Below, piece by piece: positions 51,958 through 61,097 of a DNA stretch of 64,000 bases. The DNA comes from Burkholderiales bacterium (GTDB lineage Bacteria; Pseudomonadota; Gammaproteobacteria; Burkholderiales; Burkholderiaceae_C). Location of the stretch: the NCBI GenBank assembly GCA_003241965.1, contig QBMB01000006.1, positions 1-64,000 of the forward strand, written 5' to 3'. Position numbers and translations under genes: made by a program. The notes beneath the pieces were generated by a model, which was not told where the DNA came from, searched no databases, and saw nothing but the letters and a program-made list of their open reading frames with translations. The first letter of the stretch is position 1, and each line of letters begins with the position of its first letter.

Positions 51958-53235
51958 ATGAAACGCACCCAACTGTTGCTGGCCTTGATGGCCTGCGGCC
52001 TGGCGACCAGCGCCCTGGCCCAGGCCGGCAAGGACAACCTTGCAACCCTCAAGCAGATGAAGGTCTCAGGCGTCGACCTGAACATTCCACCGGTTCCGCA
52101 AGAAGGCAAAAACGCCGATGCGATCCGCGCCAACCTCAAGGCCGTGAAGCTGCCGCCCGGTTTCAAGATCGAGCTCTACGCCGTGGTGCCGGACGCGCGC
52201 CACATGGCGGTGGCCCCGTCCACCAACATGCTCTTCGTGGGCACACGCAAGACCCGCGTGTGGGCGGTGACCGATCGCAACGGTGACGGCACCGCCGACG
52301 AGGTCAAACCCTTCGCACCGTCGATCAACTTCAAGGTGCCCAACGGCGTGTGCTGGACCAAGGACGGCTTCCTCGTCGTGGTCGAGCACAACCGCGTGCT
52401 CAACTTCCCCGCTGCCGAGTTCTTCTATGAAGGACCGGATGTTGCCGTGATCGAGGTGGTATCCCAAGGCGGCCTGATCCCGGTGGAAGAAGAGTCGTTC
52501 AACCACGGCGCACGCACCTGCCGCGTGGCCGACGACGGCATGCTCTACATCACCCTGGGCCAGCCGCACAACGTGCAACCGGCGGGCAAGGTCGAGCTGT
52601 ACGACAAGCTGGGCATCGGCGGTGTGGTCCGCATGAACGCCTTTGACGGATCCAAGCGCGAGGTGTTTTCGCGTGGCATGCGCAACTCGGTCGGCATGGA
52701 CATCAACCCCAAGGACAAGTCGGTGTGGTGGACCGACAACCAGACCGACGGCCTGGGTGACGACGTCCCGCCGGGCGAGCTCAACCGCGCCACCAAGGTC
52801 GGTGAACACTTTGGCTATCCCTACTGGAACGGCAAATTCAAGGTGGCAGGCACAGCCGCCGCAACCGACCTCAAGGACATGAAGGAACCCGCCAACGCGG
52901 TCTTCCCGCAGGTGGAGTTCCCGGCCCACCAGGCGCAGCTGGGCATGACCTTCTACAACGGCAAGCAGTTCCCGGCCAAGTACCAGGGCGGCATCTTCGT
53001 GGCCTCGCACGGCTCGTGGAACCGCAGCCAGGCCACCGGCGCGTTGATCAACTTCATCCCGCTCAACGCCAACGGCACCGCCGGCAAGTCCGAGGTGTTC
53101 GCTGAGGGCTGGCTGGACGGCAACGGCGTCTACAAGGGCCGCCCGGTGGATGTGGCGCCCATGAAGGACGGCTCGCTGCTGATCTCCGACGACTACGTCG
53201 GCGCGATCTACCGCGTGACCTACTCGCCGAACTGA
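51958..53235 (+). CDS. Soluble PQQ-dependent sugar/sorbosone dehydrogenase family protein
   Basis: A 425-aa periplasmic six-bladed beta-propeller of the GSDH/sorbosone dehydrogenase family (PF07995-like). Signal peptide MKRTQLLL..., cut near ALA-Q (21/22). Family motifs: GFKIELYAVVPDARHMAVAP, NHGARTCRVADDGMLYITLG, SRGMRNSVGMDINPKDKSVWWTDNQTDGLGDD and EHFGYPYWNGKF. Enzymes of this type oxidise aldoses or related sugars with PQQ and pass electrons to a cytochrome c, which fits the cytochrome encoded next. The cofactor assignment is by family. Downstream a PqqU-like receptor provides possible PQQ uptake. Ribosome site GAGGAGA before ATG 51958. Confidence 0.85.
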   Translation: MKRTQLLLALMACGLATSALAQAGKDNLATLKQMKVSGVDLNIPPVPQEGKNADAIRANLKAVKLPPGFKIELYAVVPDARHMAVAPSTNMLFVGTRKTRVWAVTDRNGDGTADEVKPFAPSINFKVPNGVCWTKDGFLVVVEHNRVLNFPAAEFFYEGPDVAVIEVVSQGGLIPVEEESFNHGARTCRVADDGMLYITLGQPHNVQPAGKVELYDKLGIGGVVRMNAFDGSKREVFSRGMRNSVGMDINPKDKSVWWTDNQTDGLGDDVPPGELNRATKVGEHFGYPYWNGKFKVAGTAAATDLKDMKEPANAVFPQVEFPAHQAQLGMTFYNGKQFPAKYQGGIFVASHGSWNRSQATGALINFIPLNANGTAGKSEVFAEGWLDGNGVYKGRPVDVAPMKDGSLLISDDYVGAIYRVTYSPN

Positions 53236-53256
53236 TCGAGCCCCGCTCGACCTCTC

Positions 53257-53286
53257 GCGCAAGCGGCCCACACAGGCCGCTTGCGC
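53257..53286 (+). terminator. Strong hairpin between dehydrogenase and cytochrome genes
   Basis: Perfect 12-bp arms GCGCAAGCGGCC/GGCCGCTTGCGC with a 6-nt loop; only a weak GGTTTC tail follows, so partial termination or mRNA stabilisation is likely. Confidence 0.5.
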
Positions 53287-53315
53287 GGTTTCACGTTTGA
53301 ACGGACTTCCTCCCC

Positions 53316-53630
53316 ATGCGAATCCCCCTCCTCATGGCCGCCGCACTGAGCGTCGGCGCTGCCCACGCAGCCGATCCCGTTGTGGGCCGCACCAAGGCCA
53401 GCATGGCCTGCGCCGTCTGCCACGGACCCACCGGCATGTCCATGATGCCCAACGCACCGCACCTGGCCGGCCAACCGGCCATCTACCTCGTCGAACAGCT
53501 GAAGAACTACCGCAGCGGCAAACGCACGCACGAGGTCATGGGCGTGATCGCCAAACCGCTCACCGACGCCGAGATCGAGGATCTCGCCGCCTGGTATTCC
53601 TCGCTGCAGATCAGCGTGCAAGCTCCCTGA
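53316..53630 (+). CDS. Small periplasmic c-type cytochrome
   Basis: A 104-aa protein with a signal peptide (MRIPLLMAAALSVGAAHA, cut at 18/19) and one haem-binding CAVCH motif (C32-H36). GHLAGQ-like PHLAGQPAIYLVEQLKNYRSGKR, typical of cytochrome c553-like diheme-half domains, is present; the distal Met is probably in GMSMMPNAP. It is the natural electron acceptor of the adjacent PQQ-type dehydrogenase. Short spacing (80 bp before, 21 bp to the TonB gene) suggests a single operon. Confidence 0.86.
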   Translation: MRIPLLMAAALSVGAAHAADPVVGRTKASMACAVCHGPTGMSMMPNAPHLAGQPAIYLVEQLKNYRSGKRTHEVMGVIAKPLTDAEIEDLAAWYSSLQISVQAP

Positions 53631-53651
53631 CACACAAGACTCCCATCCATC

Positions 53652-55808
53652 ATGCAAGTGCGCTCCCTGGTTCTTTTCCCCCTGGCCGTGTTGCCCGCCT
53701 GGCTGCACGCGCAGACCCCCACCCCACCGCCGGAGGCCGATGGCGGCGCGCTCGCACCGGTGGTCATCACCGGCAGTTCATCGGCCAGCAACCGCTGGCT
53801 GGGTACCGCCACGGTGGACGTGATCGATGGCCGTGAACTGCGCGACGGCCAGTTGCAGATCAACCTCTCCGAGGGTCTGGCGCGCGTGCCGGGCCTGGTC
53901 ATCCGCAACCGCGAGAACTACGCGCAGGACCTGCAGGTCTCCATCCGCGGCTACGGCGCGCGCTCCACCTTCGGCGTGCGCGGCGTGCGCCTGTTTGTCG
54001 ACGGCATTCCAGCCAGCGCGCCCGACGGTTCGGGCCAGGCGGCCAACTTCCCGCTGGGCAGCGCCGACCGCATCGAGGTCGTGCGCGGCCCGTTTGCCGC
54101 GCTGTACGGAGCCTCCAGCGGCGGGGCGATCCTGGCCTACACGCAAGATGGCACCCGGCCGGGTGAAGTGCGTGTCGGCGCGGTGATGGGCTCCAACGGT
54201 CTGTGGCGTCTGTCCACCCAGGCCACTGGCCAGACCGGCACCCCAGAAGCCCCGGGCTGGTCGTACACGCTGGACGTAGGCAAGTTCGCCACCGACGGCG
54301 CGCGCCCACAGTCAGCCGCCGACCGCACCACCGCCAACGTGAAGCTCTCGCGTGCCCACGAGGGTGGTCGAACGGTGATTCTGTTCAACCAGCAACGCGC
54401 CTTTGCGCTCGACCCGCTGGGCCTGTCGCGTGCCGAGTTCGAGGCCAGCGATGAAGCGACCACCCCCGTGGCCACGCAGTTCAACACCCGCAAGTCGGTG
54501 TCGCAGAGCCAGCTCGGCCTGGCCTGGGACCAGGCGCTGGGTGGCGGGCACAAGATCGAGCTGATGGGCTACGGCGGCACCCGCCAGGTGGTGCAGTACC
54601 AGGCCATCCCCACCGGCGCCCAGGGCATCACCAGCTCGGGCGGCGTGATCGACCTCGACCGCACCTACTGGGGCTGGAACGGCCGCTGGCGCTGGAGCGG
54701 CGAGGCGGCCAACGGCCGTGTGAACGTGAGCGCAGGCCTGGCCTCCGACCGCCAGACCGACGAGCGCAAGGGCTACCAGAACTTTGTCGGCCCGACGCTG
54801 GGCGTGCAAGGCGCACTGCGCCGCGACGAGACCAACCGCGCCACCACCCTCGACCCCTACGTGCAAGGCGAATGGGCCAGTGATCAACTCACGCTCAGCG
54901 CAGGCGTGCGGCGCGTGCATGCCGAGTACACCTCCAGCGACCGTTTCATCGTGGGCGCCAACGGCAACGACAGCGGCGAAAAAAGCTTCGGCGCCACCTT
55001 GCCGGTGGTGGGCGCACGCTGGCAACTCACACCGGGGCTGCAGGCCTTCTTCAATGTGGGCAAAGGGCTGGAGATCCCCACGCTCAACGAAGTGGCCTAC
55101 CAAAGCAGCGGCGCGGCCGGCTTCAACACCGCGCTCAATGCGGCGCGCAGCACCAGCGCCGAAGTCGGCCTGCGCGGGCGCAACGGCGCGGGCCTGTGGA
55201 ACGCCACCGCATTCGACATCCGCACCGACGACGAGATCGTGGTGCAGAACAACACCGGCGGTCGCTCGACCTTCCAGAACGCCGGTCGCACGAAGCGCCA
55301 GGGTCTGGAACTCTCGGCTGAGTACGGCCTGGGCCCGGTCACCCTGACCACCGCCTACACCTACATCCGCGCGCGCTACGAGGACAGCTTCCGCACCTGC
55401 ACCGTCACGCAGTGTCCGGGCGTCAATCCCCAGGTGCTGGTGCCCGCCGGCAACAGCATGCCGGGGATCCCGGGTCAGCAGCTGTTTGCACAGATCGCCT
55501 GGGCACCAAACCTGGCCGGCAGCTGGGCCGCCGGCAGCGTGTTCACGCTGGAGGCACGCCACACCGGTCGCGTGTTCGTCAACGACCTCAACAGCGATGC
55601 AGCCGCCAGCAACACCCTCTTCAGCCTGGGCGCCCGCTTCGAGCAAACCACCGGCGCCTGGACCTGGCGCGAGTTCGTGCGCATCGACAACCTCACCGAC
55701 AAGAAACATGTGGGCTCGGTGATCGTCAACGACGGCAACAGCCGCTTCTTCGAACCCGGCTTGGGCCGCTCGCTATCGGCCGGGGCCGAACTCACGCGTC
55801 GCTTCTGA
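53652..55808 (+). CDS. TonB-dependent outer-membrane receptor, PqqU (YncD)-like
   Basis: A 718-aa receptor with signal peptide (cut near LHA-Q, 20/21), a TonB-box-like VVITGSS, a plug (INLSEGLARVPGLVIRNRENYAQDLQVSIRGYGARS, GIPASAPDGSGQA) and a 22-strand barrel ending in ...LTRRF. The plug, the DDEIVVQNNTGGRST loop and the end NNVIVNDGNSRFFEPG-like VGSVIVNDGNSRFFEPG closely resemble E. coli YncD, recently shown to import PQQ (PqqU). Its position directly after a PQQ-type dehydrogenase and a cytochrome supports uptake of PQQ. It could instead transport another large cofactor; homology alone does not prove substrate. Confidence 0.83.
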   Translation: MQVRSLVLFPLAVLPAWLHAQTPTPPPEADGGALAPVVITGSSSASNRWLGTATVDVIDGRELRDGQLQINLSEGLARVPGLVIRNRENYAQDLQVSIRGYGARSTFGVRGVRLFVDGIPASAPDGSGQAANFPLGSADRIEVVRGPFAALYGASSGGAILAYTQDGTRPGEVRVGAVMGSNGLWRLSTQATGQTGTPEAPGWSYTLDVGKFATDGARPQSAADRTTANVKLSRAHEGGRTVILFNQQRAFALDPLGLSRAEFEASDEATTPVATQFNTRKSVSQSQLGLAWDQALGGGHKIELMGYGGTRQVVQYQAIPTGAQGITSSGGVIDLDRTYWGWNGRWRWSGEAANGRVNVSAGLASDRQTDERKGYQNFVGPTLGVQGALRRDETNRATTLDPYVQGEWASDQLTLSAGVRRVHAEYTSSDRFIVGANGNDSGEKSFGATLPVVGARWQLTPGLQAFFNVGKGLEIPTLNEVAYQSSGAAGFNTALNAARSTSAEVGLRGRNGAGLWNATAFDIRTDDEIVVQNNTGGRSTFQNAGRTKRQGLELSAEYGLGPVTLTTAYTYIRARYEDSFRTCTVTQCPGVNPQVLVPAGNSMPGIPGQQLFAQIAWAPNLAGSWAAGSVFTLEARHTGRVFVNDLNSDAAASNTLFSLGARFEQTTGAWTWREFVRIDNLTDKKHVGSVIVNDGNSRFFEPGLGRSLSAGAELTRRF

Positions 55809-55828
55809 GCGAAGGGTGAGCTGTCCGC

Positions 55829-57034
55829 TCAGACCGGCAGCCGCCCGAACTCGCTCTCGGGGTCGATCACCTGGCCCGGCAGGCTGATGGCAAAGGTGCA
55901 GCCGGCGCCCGATGCCGACTCGCACCAGATGCGCCCGCCGTGGCGCTCGACGATGCGCTGCGTCAGGGCCAGACCGGTGCCGATGCCCTCGTAGTCCATC
56001 GAGTGGTGTTGCCGCTGGAACAAGGCGAACAGGTTGGGCGCGTGTTCCAGGTCGAAGCCCACGCCGTTGTCGCGCACGAACACCACCCGCTCACCGGTGC
56101 TGTCGGTCCATTGCCCCACTTCGATGCGAGCCGGGGTTCTCGTGCGCGTGAAGCTCACCGCGTTGTCCAGCAGGTTGCGCAGCACCTCGGCCAGCAAAAT
56201 GGCGTCGCCGCGCACCTGAGGCAGATCGTCGTCGATCACCCACTCGATCGAGCGCGCCGGGTGCTCGGCTTGCAGGTGGCGCACCACGCCGTGCACCAGC
56301 GGGCTCAGCGGCACCTGCTGGCGCGCGAGCTGCACGCGCCCCATGCGCGCATATTCGAGCAAGCCTTCGATCATCAAACCCATGCGCTTGCTGGCCTTGG
56401 CGATCGAGGCCTGGTACTGCAGCAGCTGGCTGTCGCCGTTGGCGCCCAGGCGCTCCTGCGCCAGCGACACGAAGCTGGAGATGTGGCGCAGGGGCGCTCG
56501 CAAGTCGTGCGAGACGCTGTGCGAGAACACGTCGATGTCCTTGTTCGCCGCCACCAACTGGTTGGTGCGCCGGGCCACACGCTGCTCCAGGTCGCGCCTG
56601 AGCTGAGCCACATGCTGCTCGGCCTGGCTGCGTGCGGTGGCATCCAGCACCACCGCGCTGGCGCACAGAAAGCGTCCCTCGGCATCGAGCACGGGCTCGG
56701 TGCCCACCTCGGCCCGGAACACCTGGTCGTTCGGGCCAGCAATGTCCAGCTCCAGCGGCGCGCCCAGGCCACCGCGCGAGAGCACCGCGAGAAAGGAACC
56801 CAGCATGGCCCGTGAATGTGCGTCGGTGAGACCCACCAGACTCAGAAAATCCGTGGCCTGCGTGGGGCGTCCCTCCTTGAAACTGCGGGCATCCAACCCC
56901 AGCCACTCGATCAGTGTGCGGTTGATGTGGACCACGCGCAGCTCGACGTCGATGCAGACCAACCCACAGGGCACGCGGTCGTACAAGGCACGGTGGCTGG
57001 TGGAAAGTTCGGGGAAAGCTGGCGTGTTGTCCAT
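55829..57034 (-). CDS. PAS-domain sensor histidine kinase
   Basis: A 401-aa cytoplasmic kinase: PAS domain (about 15-140: LYDRVPCGLVCIDVELRVVHINRTLIEWLG), coiled coil, HisKA (FSHSVSHDLRAPLRHISSF, phospho-His in SHDLRAP) and HATPase (LLDNAVSFTRTRT, RDNGVGFD, GIGTGLALTQRIV). The GTGLAL and missing membrane segment are like phytochrome-related or BaeS-type kinases. No adjacent response regulator is in the same operon; the NarL regulator upstream on the same strand is separated by a possible terminator. Start ATG 57034 gives the best fit; 57058 is possible. Signal unknown. Confidence 0.78.
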   Translation of the reverse strand: MDNTPAFPELSTSHRALYDRVPCGLVCIDVELRVVHINRTLIEWLGLDARSFKEGRPTQATDFLSLVGLTDAHSRAMLGSFLAVLSRGGLGAPLELDIAGPNDQVFRAEVGTEPVLDAEGRFLCASAVVLDATARSQAEQHVAQLRRDLEQRVARRTNQLVAANKDIDVFSHSVSHDLRAPLRHISSFVSLAQERLGANGDSQLLQYQASIAKASKRMGLMIEGLLEYARMGRVQLARQQVPLSPLVHGVVRHLQAEHPARSIEWVIDDDLPQVRGDAILLAEVLRNLLDNAVSFTRTRTPARIEVGQWTDSTGERVVFVRDNGVGFDLEHAPNLFALFQRQHHSMDYEGIGTGLALTQRIVERHGGRIWCESASGAGCTFAISLPGQVIDPESEFGRLPV

Positions 57035-57128
57035 GGCGTCTCGCTGGGAAAGGGGCATGGGTAGGGCGATCAGCAACCACCGGGATGCAACTCGCCATGT
57101 CTGGGCTGCGGTGCTGAATTTCAGTATC

Positions 57129-57163
57129 GGACAAAAGGCCGCCGCACGGTGCGCTTTTTGTCC
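57129..57163 (-). terminator. Possible terminator after the NarL-type regulator
   Basis: GGACAAAA/TTTTGTCC arms (57129-57136/57156-57163) enclose a GC-rich inner hairpin; on the minus strand it ends CCTTTTGTCC. Separates the NarL regulator from the PAS kinase. Confidence 0.35.
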
Positions 57164-57225
57164 AGGAACTGCCGTCAGAACCCAGCGCCGCTGGACGCCC
57201 TGGTGTTCGAGATGTGTTCAAAGGC

Positions 57226-57867
57226 TCATATGTCGTCTGCGCTGATAAGCCCTTCGCGAATCGCCAGGCGCACCAGCGCCGGCACATCGTGCACAGCGAG
57301 TTTGGCCATGATCCGGCTGCGGTAAGACTCCACCGTCTTGCGCGACAGGTGCAGCTGCTCGCTGATGGCCACGCTGGTCATGCCACGCACCACCAGCAGG
57401 ATCACCTGGCGTTCGCGCCCGGACAGCGCATCGATCGGCGCGGGCGAGGCGTCCTGGCGCATCACATCCATGGCCAGCTGCGTCACTTCGGGGCCCAGGT
57501 GTTTGCGCCCCAGGGCCACCACCTCCACCGCCTTGAGCACCTCGCTGGCGGGCGAGCCCTTGAGCACATAACCCGAAGCGCCCAGGCGCAGGGCTTCGGC
57601 CACATGGCGAGGCTGGGCCGACATGGTCAGCACGATGGTGCGCGCGGCGCACTTGCGCTTGAACAGCTGCTCCATGACCTCAAAGCCCGATCGCTGGCCC
57701 AGGTTCAGGTCCAGCAACACCACGCCGGGCGCCAGGCGCAGCACTTCCGACAGCGCATGGGTCGGCTGGTCGGACTCGCCCACCACGTGGTGCCCGGCAT
57801 CCTCCAACACGGCCCGCAGGCCATCGCGCACCATGGCGTGGTCATCGATGAGATAGATATCGCTCAT
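57226..57867 (-). CDS. NarL/LuxR-type response regulator
   Basis: A 213-aa two-component regulator: receiver (IYLIDDHAMVRDGLRAVLEDAGHHVV; phospho-Asp in VVLLDLNLGQRSG; Lys in GYVLKGSP) and a LuxR-type helix-turn-helix (LSGRERQVILLVVRGMTSVAISEQLHLSRKTVESYRSRIMAKL). It starts 23 bp after its upstream kinase gene on the same strand, so the two should be a cognate NarX/NarL-like pair. Target genes unknown; the divergently encoded pilus locus is a neighbouring candidate. Confidence 0.9.
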   Translation of the reverse strand: MSDIYLIDDHAMVRDGLRAVLEDAGHHVVGESDQPTHALSEVLRLAPGVVLLDLNLGQRSGFEVMEQLFKRKCAARTIVLTMSAQPRHVAEALRLGASGYVLKGSPASEVLKAVEVVALGRKHLGPEVTQLAMDVMRQDASPAPIDALSGRERQVILLVVRGMTSVAISEQLHLSRKTVESYRSRIMAKLAVHDVPALVRLAIREGLISADDI

Positions 57868-57890
57868 CGGTCAACCGTATCGCGGCGGCG

Positions 57891-60335
57891 TCAGCCGGTC
57901 GGTACGGTAGCGGACACAGTTGCCCAAACCAGCGAGATCAAGGTGCCGCCCGATGGCGACGCCTTCACGGTCAGCCGCCCACCCACAGCCACCGCCCGCT
58001 CGCGCATGCCCACGATGCCCAGGTGGCCGGGACGGCCAAAGCTCAGGCTGTCGTGCAGACCGATGCCGTCATCACTCACCCACAGCCGCAGTTCGTCGGC
58101 ACTCCCCTGAAGGTGCAGCTCGATAGAACTGGCGCAGGCGTGCAGCAGCGCATTGCCGGTGGCTTCACGCGCGATCATGAAGGCCGCGTACTCCACCTCA
58201 CCGGGCCAGCGCAGGCCTTCGGCGTCGGGGCTCACTTCCAGCGTGATCACCACCGATTCGGCCTCGATCGAGCGCACACGCACCTCGTTGTCCAGCGCGG
58301 CTTGAAGGCCCATTTCCTGCAGCAACGGAGGGCGCAGCTCCACCAGCGCCTGGCGCACCTCCAGAACCGCCTGCTCGATCAACTGACCGATCGAGCGCAG
58401 CCGCTCCTGCTGCGCCGGCTCCAGCTGCTCGATGGCACGGGGGCTGAACGCGTCGTACGAAAAACGGATGGCGCTCAAGGTCTGGCCCAACTGGTCGTGC
58501 AGGGTCTGGGCCATGCGCTGGGTGGTGTTCTTTTCCTGGTCCAGCAGGCGCTGCGCGAGGGCGGAGAGTTCCTTGCGGTACTGCACCATGGCCTGCTCGG
58601 CGCGCCGGCGTTCGCTCACGTCGCGCAGGATCGCGGTGAGCAGCTTCTGTCCCCGCACCATGACCTGCGAGATGGACGCTTCCAGCTCCAGCAGCTGGCC
58701 GTCTGCCCGCAAACCCCGCACATGGCCCACGGCCAAGGGAAGGGTGGTGACGGGGGATTCGGCAAAGCGCTGCATGTAGCCCCGGTGGTGGTGGCGCTCC
58801 GCATCGGGCACCAGGATGTCCAGGTTCTGGCCGATCATGGTGTCGGCTGCGTGGCCAAAGATGCGCTCGGCGGCCGGGTTGAACAGGCTGATGCGGCCAT
58901 CCACATCCACGCTGATGACCGCGTCGCTGGCCGACTTGATCACCGCCTCGAACACCTCGCCCTGTTCGCGCACGCGCCGCTCCGCAGTGAGATCGTTCAC
59001 CTGCGCCATCACGCCGAACGAACGGCCATCGGCACCCAGCACCTTGATCAGGCGCCACTCCCCCCACATCTCGCTGCCATCGCGGCGCAGCATGTGGCCC
59101 TCGAACTGCCACGGCCCGCGCCCGGCCACCACCTCGGCGCGTATGCCGTCGCGCTCCTGCGCGCCCGAAGCGCTGGGCAGGATCTCGTTGACGTGGCGGC
59201 CCTGCGCCTCGGCAGCGGTCCAGCCAAACACGGTCTCGCACGCCAGGTTCCAGAACACCACGCGAAAGTCGTCGTCCACCAGGTACACCGGTGCGGGCAG
59301 GTTTTGCAGCACGGCCTGCAAGCGGCTGGTGTCGTGCAGCATCTTGGCCAGCGCCTGGCTGTAAGGGCGGGCCAGGCGGCGCGAAAACCAGAAACCCGCC
59401 AGCCCGATGACCAACGTGGTGGCCACGCCCAGCCACTGCACCATGCGTTCGAGTTGCGCCACCGGCAGCAGCGCGGCCTCCAGCGGCTGGCTCGCCACCA
59501 CCTGCCACCCGATGTGCAGCCGGGAATCCGTCGGCACGACCCGCGTGCGCGACAGCATGTGCTGGCGCCCGTCGTTGCCGGTGCTCACAACGCCGGTATC
59601 GGGCCTTGCGCTCATCACGCTGCGCCAGCCCTCGCCGCTGGCGTCTTTCAGCCCGCCCAGCAAGACCGCGCCCTGTTCATCGACCAACGCCAGTTGCAGG
59701 CCGCGCTGCGCGTGCACCGGCCCCAGCACGTCGCGCCGCAACTGGTCGAAATAGGCCGCATCGATGTGTGCGGCCATCACGCCGCGCGCTGCCCCGTCGT
59801 GGCTGACGCGCGGCAACGCCACGTCGGCCACCCGGTCGGGCACGGCCAGGTTGGCCTGCTCGAGAGGTGTCTTTAGCATCAGCGGCGGGTGCGGGCGGCC
59901 CAACCACAGGCCTTGCCGGCCGTTGATGAACACCGGGTTGTCCGCGATGGACTCGCCCTCCAGCAGGCCGCTGGTGCCCACTTCCACGCGGCCGTCCCGG
60001 TCCAGCGAGCCGATCCACACATAGGCGCTGGAGGCCGTCTTCAGCCGCTCCATCTCGCGGCGCAGCGCATCGGGCGGCAGGCCGGTGTTGCTCAGCGTGC
60101 CCAGCAGTTCCAGCTCGGCCGCGCGGCGGGCCAGCATTTTGCCGATCTGGTCGGCGTAGCTTTGGGCCACCTGCTCCACGCGGTACTCGGCGCGTTGCTC
60201 CAGCGCGCGGCCCACGATGTGGTCGGTGGCGAACATCACCAGCCCCATCAACACGAGGGCCACCAAAGCCGGCAACAGCGGCAGCAGCTGTGGCAACCCA
60301 TGAACGAAGCGCTGGCGTGGTCGCGTGGCAGCCAT
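57891..60335 (-). CDS. Membrane PAS-domain sensor kinase (HisKA_3), partner of the NarL regulator
   Basis: An 814-aa sensor: N-terminal membrane helix (LLPLLPALVALVLMGLVMFA), a periplasmic dCache-like domain (about 40-300), second helix (WLGVATTLVIGLAGFWF), two PAS domains (NLPAPVYLVDDDFRVVFWN; VIKSASDAVISVDVDGRISLFNPAAERIFGH), then HisKA_3 (TQRMAQTLHDQLGQTLSAI, phospho-His) and HATPase (EATGNALLHACAS, VSDDGIGL, HLGIVGMRERAVAVGG). Kinases of this group pair with NarL-type regulators, as here. The N-terminus is uncertain: ATG 60335 or the upstream ATG at 60398 would both be possible. Ligand of the Cache-like domain unknown. Confidence 0.82.
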   Translation of the reverse strand: MAATRPRQRFVHGLPQLLPLLPALVALVLMGLVMFATDHIVGRALEQRAEYRVEQVAQSYADQIGKMLARRAAELELLGTLSNTGLPPDALRREMERLKTASSAYVWIGSLDRDGRVEVGTSGLLEGESIADNPVFINGRQGLWLGRPHPPLMLKTPLEQANLAVPDRVADVALPRVSHDGAARGVMAAHIDAAYFDQLRRDVLGPVHAQRGLQLALVDEQGAVLLGGLKDASGEGWRSVMSARPDTGVVSTGNDGRQHMLSRTRVVPTDSRLHIGWQVVASQPLEAALLPVAQLERMVQWLGVATTLVIGLAGFWFSRRLARPYSQALAKMLHDTSRLQAVLQNLPAPVYLVDDDFRVVFWNLACETVFGWTAAEAQGRHVNEILPSASGAQERDGIRAEVVAGRGPWQFEGHMLRRDGSEMWGEWRLIKVLGADGRSFGVMAQVNDLTAERRVREQGEVFEAVIKSASDAVISVDVDGRISLFNPAAERIFGHAADTMIGQNLDILVPDAERHHHRGYMQRFAESPVTTLPLAVGHVRGLRADGQLLELEASISQVMVRGQKLLTAILRDVSERRRAEQAMVQYRKELSALAQRLLDQEKNTTQRMAQTLHDQLGQTLSAIRFSYDAFSPRAIEQLEPAQQERLRSIGQLIEQAVLEVRQALVELRPPLLQEMGLQAALDNEVRVRSIEAESVVITLEVSPDAEGLRWPGEVEYAAFMIAREATGNALLHACASSIELHLQGSADELRLWVSDDGIGLHDSLSFGRPGHLGIVGMRERAVAVGGRLTVKASPSGGTLISLVWATVSATVPTG

Positions 60336-60401
60336 GTCGGGAGCAACTTTCGTTGGGGTGGTCCGGGAAAGGGCCCGGAAACCCTGCAGAACCATCATGC
60401 C

Positions 60402-60424
60402 GGAAAAACCCGAAGGGTATTTCC
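60402..60424. promoter_or_regulatory. Imperfect 23-bp palindrome in the kinase/pilus divergent region
   Basis: GGAAAAACCC-N3-GGGTATTTCC (9 of 10 bases paired), in the 221-bp gap between the sensor kinase and the spore coat U gene. It is a candidate binding site for the NarL-type regulator or a pilus regulator; unproven. Confidence 0.35.
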
Positions 60425-60556
60425 CGCATCTCTCGTCCAGCTTTCCCTACAGAGGCAGCACCACCCACTGCCGATGTAATGGGTGTGCACCATGGATGCC
60501 CGAGAGAGGGCGCTGGGGCACCCCCGGCATCGCGCCGCACAGAAGGAGTTCCGACC

Positions 60557-61090
60557 ATGACGAACCGCCAAGCAACAACCCAGCGCCTGCCCCACGGAGG
60601 CCTGCGCCACACCCTGTCGCTGCTGGTCCTGCTGACCCTGCTCGGTTTTGCCCAGACCGCCCGCGCCCAGACCAGCACCGCCACCTTCACCGTCACAGCC
60701 AGCGTGCTGGCCAGCTGCACCGTGGCGGGCGGCGTGCCGCTGGCCTTCGGTGTGGTCACGCCCGGTGTCTTGAAGGACGGCAACGTGCTCGTGTCCGCCG
60801 TTTGCACCGTGGGCACGCCCTACACACTGGCGCTGGACGCCGGCATCGGCTCCGGTGGCACCGTGGCCACCCGGCGCATGACCAGCGGTGCCGACACCCT
60901 CGAATACACGCTGTTCCAGGACGCTGCGCGCACCACGTTGTGGGGCGATGGCACCGTGGGCACCAGCACCCGCAGCAGCACCGGCACCGGGTTGCTGCAA
61001 TCGTTCACCGTGTATGGCCGGGTGCCGTCCAGCGCTTCCGCTTCGGTGGGCACGTACAGCGACATCATCACCCTGACGGCCACCTACTGA
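60557..61090 (+). CDS. Spore coat protein U domain pilin (Csu-type)
   Basis: A 177-aa exported SCPU (PF05229-like) subunit: signal peptide ending ARA-Q (37/38), then TSTATFTVTASVLASCTVAG, two Cys (ASCTV, AVCTVG) predicted to form the family disulfide, and the C-terminal strand YSDIITLTATY, which resembles the donor strand exchanged during assembly. Such proteins are the subunits of archaic chaperone-usher (Csu-like) pili used for abiotic surface attachment. Ribosome site AAGGAG eight bases before ATG 60557. First gene of a pilus operon; chaperone and usher follow. Typical Csu loci have several such subunits; here only one is seen before the chaperone. Confidence 0.87.
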   Translation: MTNRQATTQRLPHGGLRHTLSLLVLLTLLGFAQTARAQTSTATFTVTASVLASCTVAGGVPLAFGVVTPGVLKDGNVLVSAVCTVGTPYTLALDAGIGSGGTVATRRMTSGADTLEYTLFQDAARTTLWGDGTVGTSTRSSTGTGLLQSFTVYGRVPSSASASVGTYSDIITLTATY

Positions 61091-61097
61091 GCCCGAC

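Noticed and set aside
53652..55808. Siderophore receptor
   Set aside because: No siderophore biosynthesis or iron-regulated genes nearby; plug and terminal motifs resemble YncD/PqqU instead.
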